DNA of 9,625 nt from Caryophanales bacterium UBA3260 (GTDB taxonomy: Bacteria; Bacillota_I; Bacilli_A; RF39; UBA660): contig DEUO01000053.1 in NCBI GenBank assembly GCA_002362595.1, positions 545 through 10,169 on the forward strand. Reading direction: 5' to 3'. Under the pieces are notes generated by a model. That model saw only the letters and a program-made list of their open reading frames with translations. It made no database searches and was not told where the DNA came from. Made by a program: the position numbers and the translations under genes. Below are positions 6,240 through 9,625 of the stretch, piece after piece; the first letter of the stretch is position 1, and each line of letters begins with the position of its first letter.

Positions 6240-6276
6240 GGCATAAACTTTAATTATGCCAATAAAGGAGGCATAA
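6240..6276 (+). promoter_or_regulatory. Bistable hairpin overlapping the ABC-F Shine-Dalgarno
   Basis: GGCATAA occurs twice, at 6240-6246 and 6270-6276. Between them TTATGCC at 6254-6260 is complementary to both. The upstream pairing gives a 7-bp hairpin with a 7-base loop and leaves AAAGGAGG (6264-6271) free. The downstream pairing gives a 7-bp hairpin with a 9-base loop, puts the last two G of the Shine-Dalgarno in a stem, and ends three bases before the ATG at 6280. The arrangement resembles translational attenuators. A further TATGCC at 6139-6144 could also pair with either copy. Confidence 0.45.
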
Positions 6277-6279
6277 TAT

Positions 6280-7797
6280 ATGTTAGATGTAAAAGAATTA
6301 ACAATAAAAGTAAATGATAGATATTTAGTAAAGAACTTATCATTTACATTAAATAAAAAAGATAAACTTGCTATTATAGGTGAAGAAGGTAATGGAAAAT
6401 CAACCCTCTTAAAAAGTATTCTAGGAATATGTACCTATGCTAGTATAAATGGAATAATAAATAAAAAAGGAAATAGAATAGGCTATTTAGAACAATCAAT
6501 TAGTAAAGATTCATTATCTAAAAAAGTATATGATTATTTATTTACAAGTGATGAAGACTATTATAATAAAATTAATAATTTATACAAATATTTAGAAATA
6601 ATAAATTTAGATGATTCTATCTTAGAGCAATATATTAATACTTTATCTGGTGGCGAAAAAGTAAAAATAAATATTTTAAAATTACTATTAGAAGAATATG
6701 ACATATATTTTCTAGATGAACCAACAAATGATTTAGATATCGAAACACTTGAATGGTTAGAAAAATTTATTAATAATTGTGAAAAGCCAATAATTTATGT
6801 ATCTCATGATGAAACTTTATTATCAAATACAGCTAATTGTATCTTACATTTAGAACAAATAAAGAAGAAACAAGATTGTCGTCATACTTTTATTAAAACA
6901 GATTATGATACATACATTGAAACAAGATTAAGAAGTATTGAACATCAAAATCAAGTATCTAAAAATGAAAAACGTGAATATAACAAACAACAAGCTAAAT
7001 TAAATAAAATCATGAATAAAGTAGAACATCAGCAAAATACTATCTCTCGTAGTGATCCTCATGGAGCAAGATTACTTAAGAAAAAAATGCATTCAATAAA
7101 GTCTCAAGAGAAAAAACTAGAATCGCGTGAACTAACAGAAACAGTAGATGTTGAAGAGGGAATAAACTTCTTCTTTAATGATGTTTATATTCCTAAAAAT
7201 AAAATAATTTTAAATTTAGACATACCAGAGTTAAAAATAAAAGATAAAATATTATCTAAAAACATTAAATTAGATATAATAGGTAACACCCATCTATGCA
7301 TAATAGGGTATAATGGAGTAGGTAAATCAACTTTAATCAAATTGATATATTCAAAATTAAAAGATAGAACTGATATAAAAGTAGGTTATATGCCCCAAAA
7401 TTATGAAGATATTTTAGCTGATTATGAATATGTTCTAGATTTTATCTCACATAGTAAGAGTAAAGAAGATATAACAATATCAAGAACATATTTAGGTAAT
7501 ATGAAATTTACCCATGAAGAAACAACTGGTAAAATAAAAGATTTAAGTAATGGCACAAAAGCTAAATTGATTTTAGTAAAATTAGTATTAGATAATTGCA
7601 ATGTCCTAATATTAGATGAACCAACACGTAATGTCAGTCCATTATCTAACCCTGTAATTAGAAAAGTACTAAAAGATTTCCAAGGTACAATAATAAGTAT
7701 TTCTCATGATCGTAAATATATATCTGAAGTTGCAAATGAAGTATATGAATTAACTAGTGAAGGAATATTTGAAAGTAATATACTTAAAGCAAACTAA
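6280..7797 (+). CDS. ABC-F family ATPase, probable ribosomal protection (antibiotic resistance) type
   Basis: The protein has 505 residues with two ATP-binding domains and no membrane segment. Domain 1 has Walker A GEEGNGKST (34-42), signature LSGGE (122-126), Walker B with IYFLDEPTND (catalytic E147) and switch H176. The inter-domain linker (about 190-305) includes a charged helical stretch ending in SRSDPHGARLLKKK, the element that reaches into the ribosome in ABC-F proteins. Domain 2 has GYNGVGKST (343-351), a non-canonical signature LSNGT (422-426), LILDEPTR with E447, and H476. After E447 the usual NHLD is replaced by RNVSPLSNP, as in some clostridial and resistance-type ABC-F proteins. 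ABC-F proteins bind the ribosomal E site and dislodge drugs or rescue stalled ribosomes. A strong AAAGGAGG sits 8 bases before ATG 6280. The attenuator upstream supports a drug-inducible resistance role, but the drug class is unknown. Confidence 0.9.
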   Translation: MLDVKELTIKVNDRYLVKNLSFTLNKKDKLAIIGEEGNGKSTLLKSILGICTYASINGIINKKGNRIGYLEQSISKDSLSKKVYDYLFTSDEDYYNKINNLYKYLEIINLDDSILEQYINTLSGGEKVKINILKLLLEEYDIYFLDEPTNDLDIETLEWLEKFINNCEKPIIYVSHDETLLSNTANCILHLEQIKKKQDCRHTFIKTDYDTYIETRLRSIEHQNQVSKNEKREYNKQQAKLNKIMNKVEHQQNTISRSDPHGARLLKKKMHSIKSQEKKLESRELTETVDVEEGINFFFNDVYIPKNKIILNLDIPELKIKDKILSKNIKLDIIGNTHLCIIGYNGVGKSTLIKLIYSKLKDRTDIKVGYMPQNYEDILADYEYVLDFISHSKSKEDITISRTYLGNMKFTHEETTGKIKDLSNGTKAKLILVKLVLDNCNVLILDEPTRNVSPLSNPVIRKVLKDFQGTIISISHDRKYISEVANEVYELTSEGIFESNILKAN

Positions 7798-7815
7798 AAA
7801 TAGTTTGCTTTTTTT
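7786..7815 (+). terminator. Rho-independent terminator of the ABC-F gene
   Basis: AAAGCAAACTA (7786-7796) pairs perfectly with TAGTTTGCTTT (7801-7811), an 11-bp stem with an AAAA loop, and runs into seven T (7809-7815). The stop codon of the ABC-F gene lies in the stem. TATAAT follows at 7820-7825, without a recognisable -35. Confidence 0.9.
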
Positions 7816-7887
7816 GTAGTATAATATTGGTAATTAATATAAATGTTATCTTTACGGGACAAATTGACATTACAAAATGGTAGAAAA

Positions 7888-7910
7888 TTTTAACGTTTAA
7901 AAGATATAAT
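7888..7910 (+). promoter_or_regulatory. Possible autoregulated promoter of the Gly-repeat Xre gene
   Basis: TATAAT at 7905-7910 lies about 50 bases before the start codon. Just upstream is an inverted repeat, TTTTAA-CGT-TTAAAA (7888-7902), in the spacer/-35 area, where a repressor would block polymerase. No good -35 is present for this -10. TTGACA at 7864-7869 is too far unless another -10 is used (TTTAAC at 7889-7894, 19-base spacing). Autoregulation by the adjacent Xre protein is a guess from position. The rest of the 166-base gap shows only an additional TATAAT at 7820-7825. Confidence 0.3.
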
Positions 7911-7963
7911 ATTTTTGATATGAAAAGAGCTCAGAATATCAGAAAGAAAGGAAAAATTATAAA

Positions 7964-8719
7964 ATGAAATTTAGTGAAAATTTAATAAAATTAAGAAAAC
8001 AAGAAGGACTATCACAAGAAGAATTAGGAGAAAAATTAAATGTTGCCAGACAAACTATAAGTAAATGGGAGAATAGTGAAACAACACCAGAACTAGATAA
8101 ATTGTTAGAATTGTCAAAAATATTTCAAATCAGTGTTGATGAACTTATTGGTAATGATATAAGACCTAAATATGAAAATTATAAAAAAAATTATTATGAA
8201 TTTATAAGTAAAACAAAAATAGGTAATCTCCCTCTAGTACATATTAATATAGGATATGGTTTAAGAAATATCAGAGTAGCTAAAGGTGTACTTGCTATAG
8301 GAAATATTTCTAAAGGTGTATTTTCTTTCGGTGGAATAGCTATTGGCTTATTTGCGTTTGGTGGATTAGCTCTAGGATTAATTTCTCTTGGAGCCTTAGC
8401 TATTGCTTTATTACTTTCTGTTGGAGGTATCTCAATTGGTACTATAGCACTTGGTGGAATCGCTTTAGGAGTATTTGCTATCGGTGGATTTGCTTTAGGA
8501 ATCTATTCAATTGGTGGTTGTGCTATTGCTTCAAAAATTGCGGCTGGCGGTTATGCAAATGCTCATATTGTCATAGGAGATTACGCAGATGGAACTATAG
8601 AGTTTCTAACATCTAATATTACATTATCAACATCATCAGAAATAAAAAATGCAATCTTACAAGAATTCCCCAAAACATGGAACATTATTGTCACTATATT
8701 TTCTAAAGCTATATTATAA
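7964..8719 (+). CDS. Xre-family DNA-binding protein with a Gly-rich hydrophobic repeat tail
   Basis: The protein has 251 residues. Residues 5-60 are a Cro/CI-type helix-turn-helix (LSQEELGEKLNVARQTISKWE, then LDKLLELSKIFQISVDELIG). After a Lys/Tyr-rich linker (68-95), residues about 105-205 consist of short repeats of the form GG(I/L/F)A(I/L)G(L/V)(F/I)(A/S)(I/L/F), with Gly at nearly every fifth position. This region could be closely packed membrane helices with glycine zippers or a beta-solenoid. The last 45 residues are polar and then moderately hydrophobic. Proteins with this design occur in Bacillota without a settled function. A membrane-tethered regulator sensing envelope or drug stress is one possibility. 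The AAAGGA Shine-Dalgarno (7947-7952) is spaced 11 bases from the ATG, slightly long. Confidence 0.8.
   Translation: MKFSENLIKLRKQEGLSQEELGEKLNVARQTISKWENSETTPELDKLLELSKIFQISVDELIGNDIRPKYENYKKNYYEFISKTKIGNLPLVHINIGYGLRNIRVAKGVLAIGNISKGVFSFGGIAIGLFAFGGLALGLISLGALAIALLLSVGGISIGTIALGGIALGVFAIGGFALGIYSIGGCAIASKIAAGGYANAHIVIGDYADGTIEFLTSNITLSTSSEIKNAILQEFPKTWNIIVTIFSKAIL
8276..8578 (+). repeat. Array of Gly-rich 5/10-residue repeats inside the Xre protein
   Basis: This stretch encodes about residues 105-205 of the Xre protein. It contains around nine decapeptide-like units such as FGGIAIGLFA, FGGLALGLIS, LGGIALGVFA and IGGFALGIYS. GGTGGA- and GGAATC/GGATTA-like codon pairs recur, so the periodicity is also visible in the DNA. 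One unit near residues 144-153 (LAIALLLSVG) breaks the pattern. The C-terminal units become polar (AAGGYANAHIVIGD). Confidence 0.7.
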
Positions 8720-8742
8720 AACTCTAAGGAGTTTTTTCTTTT
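8718..8742 (+). terminator. Rho-independent terminator of the Gly-repeat Xre gene
   Basis: AAAACTC (8718-8724) pairs with GAGTTTT (8729-8735) as a 7-bp stem with a 4-base loop. A long T-rich tail, TTTTTTCTTTTG, follows. The stem begins within the stop codon. TATAAT follows at 8747-8752. Confidence 0.8.
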
Positions 8743-8800
8743 GTTGTATAATAAAATTATATAAAAAAATACTATAAATATAAAACTCTCAAAATGTTTC

Positions 8801-8828
8801 CTGTCAAAATTTTCTCAAAAAGTATAAG
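8801..8828 (+). promoter_or_regulatory. Probable promoter of the last Xre gene
   Basis: CTGTCA (8801-8806) and TATAAG (8823-8828) are 16 bases apart, giving a start near 8835 just before the Shine-Dalgarno AAGAGGG at 8841-8847. An 8-base direct repeat TCTCAAAA (8787-8794 and 8813-8820) flanks the -35 and could be an operator. Both boxes deviate from consensus. Confidence 0.45.
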
Positions 8829-8855
8829 ATGATATCAAGAAAGAGGGAATTAAAA

Positions 8856-9625
8856 ATGAATCAAGAGCGTATTGGACATTTCATTTCGGAGTGCCGTAAA
8901 AAGAAAAAAATGACGCAAACAGAGCTTGCTGAAAAACTTGGTGTCTCTGATAAAACAATAAGTAATTGGGAGAACGCTAGATGCATGCCCGATTTATCAC
9001 TATATAAACCTATTTGTGAAGCTTTAGATATTTCAATTAATGAACTTATGAGTGGTGAAAAAGTAAGCATCGATAATTATCAAGAAAAACTAGAAGAAAA
9101 TATTATCGATACAATAAATTACACAACAAAAAAAGTTTTAGATAAAGATAAGCTAATCTCTGATATTTTATTTGGTTGTGGCCTCGCACTAATCTTCTTA
9201 GCTTTTACACTTTTTCCAAGTGAGAGTAGTTGGGGATCAATCTTTTCTATAATAGGTTTAATAATATCTTTTATTGGTTTTATAAAACTAAATAAAATAA
9301 ATAACAAAACTATTAGAATCATAACAAACATTAGTTATTTTATAATAGCTCTTATCATCTTACTTGTACTAGATTTTATGAATGTAATTCTAAATGATAC
9401 AGCACCTAGATATTCTTATCTTAAAGAAACAGGAGATGATATGATAATTTATAAAGCACCATTTTATAATGTATATCGTATAAACTATAATACTAAAAAT
9501 GAATATTATATTGTCGATGTAAAAAATGAATATAATGAAGATACTATTCCAGTTGTTCCATTTAATAGAAATAAAACATCATATAACAATATCATAAAAT
9601 ATCAAAATAAATATTTAGGTAATAA
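8856..9625 (+). CDS. Xre-family regulator with three membrane helices (3' truncated by window)
   Basis: The frame is open from ATG 8856 to the window end, 256 codons plus two bases, with no stop. AAGAGGG at 8841-8847 precedes the ATG. Residues 5-65 are a Cro/CI-type helix-turn-helix (MTQTELAEKLGVSDKTISNWE, followed by LSLYKPICEALDISINEL). A charged, coiled-coil-like linker (75-100) leads to three hydrophobic segments at about 103-120, 126-143 and 158-176. A polar domain rich in Tyr, Asn and Asp runs from 180 onward (RYSYLKETGDDMIIYKAPFYNVYRI) and continues past the window. Such Xre-plus-membrane proteins are frequent in Bacillota and are thought to couple envelope state to transcription, but no ligand is known. 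It is the second consecutive Xre-membrane gene here. Confidence 0.85.
   Translation, partial: MNQERIGHFISECRKKKKMTQTELAEKLGVSDKTISNWENARCMPDLSLYKPICEALDISINELMSGEKVSIDNYQEKLEENIIDTINYTTKKVLDKDKLISDILFGCGLALIFLAFTLFPSESSWGSIFSIIGLIISFIGFIKLNKINNKTIRIITNISYFIIALIILLVLDFMNVILNDTAPRYSYLKETGDDMIIYKAPFYNVYRINYNTKNEYYIVDVKNEYNEDTIPVVPFNRNKTSYNNIIKYQNKYLGN

Noticed and set aside
7843..7893. 16-codon frame MLSLRDKLTLQNGRKF upstream of the Gly-repeat Xre gene.
   Set aside because: No Shine-Dalgarno, no associated hairpin switch, and a length expected by chance.
7920..7967. 15-codon frame ending in TGA that overlaps the ATG of the Gly-repeat Xre gene (ATGA).
   Set aside because: No ribosome binding site; its start falls about 10 bases after a TATAAT, and its sequence is mostly Lys codons expected in A-rich DNA. 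The overlap may be chance.
8861..9331. Two minus-strand open frames (8861-9070 and 9119-9331).
   Set aside because: They lie opposite the truncated Xre-membrane gene, which has a ribosome binding site and clear domains on the + strand.
1..9625. Mycoplasma-type code with UGA as tryptophan.
   Set aside because: All long frames are complete with TGG for every Trp and no in-frame TGA. No long gene uses TGA as stop, but nothing requires reassignment.
1..9625. CRISPR array, tRNA or rRNA genes, insertion sequence or phage genes.
   Set aside because: No spaced direct repeats, cloverleaf-like segments, transposase or phage motifs were seen on reading both strands.

Overview
The window is very AT-rich DNA that is densely packed with genes. 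All recognisable genes are on the + strand. Ribosome binding sites are AGGAGG-like, intergenic gaps are short, and every tryptophan is TGG. All ten complete long genes end in TAA, and nothing suggests that UGA is reassigned. The gene families (DUF2975, CHAP and cadherin-like surface proteins, YkuE-type phosphoesterase, ABC-F, Xre regulators with membrane tails) point to a low-GC Gram-positive (Bacillota). A Bacilli, Erysipelotrichia or Mollicutes-related gut lineage seems most likely. This placement is inference from composition and gene content, not from a marker gene.

Layout. Positions 1-2640 are a cell-envelope cluster: the 3' end of a DUF2975-like membrane protein, a secreted and membrane-tethered CHAP amidase/peptidase with two cadherin-like beta-sandwich repeats, and a second secreted, C-terminally anchored surface protein overlapping it by 17 bases. 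A strong hairpin terminator closes the cluster. Positions 2618-3570 hold a zinc-type cation diffusion facilitator with a Cys/His-rich tail and its own promoter. Positions 3656-6006 are a four-gene cytoplasmic/membrane set: a stand-alone MetRS-type tRNA-binding domain, a small nucleoside 2-deoxyribosyltransferase-like protein, a membrane-anchored YkuE-like metallophosphoesterase and a HAD phosphatase.

Positions 6007-7815 are the most interesting part: an ABC-F ATPase of the ribosome-protection type preceded by a 270-base leader. The leader has a good promoter, a 15-codon leader ORF with its own Shine-Dalgarno, a 13-bp perfect terminator, and a 15/16 complementarity between the end of the leader ORF and the terminator's 5' arm and loop. 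This has the architecture of a ribosome-mediated transcription attenuator. Beyond the terminator, two copies of GGCATAA compete for one TTATGCC. The second copy overlaps the ABC-F Shine-Dalgarno, so a second, translational switch is possible. Together these suggest that a translation-inhibiting compound induces the ABC-F gene.

Positions 7816-9625 carry two Xre-type regulators with membrane-associated C-termini. One has a long Gly-rich hydrophobic repeat array. The other has three predicted membrane helices and runs off the end of the window. Three terminators (after the surface-protein gene, the ABC-F gene and the first Xre gene) are each followed at once by the motif TTGTN(T/G)TATAAT, which looks like a fused terminator/promoter module.
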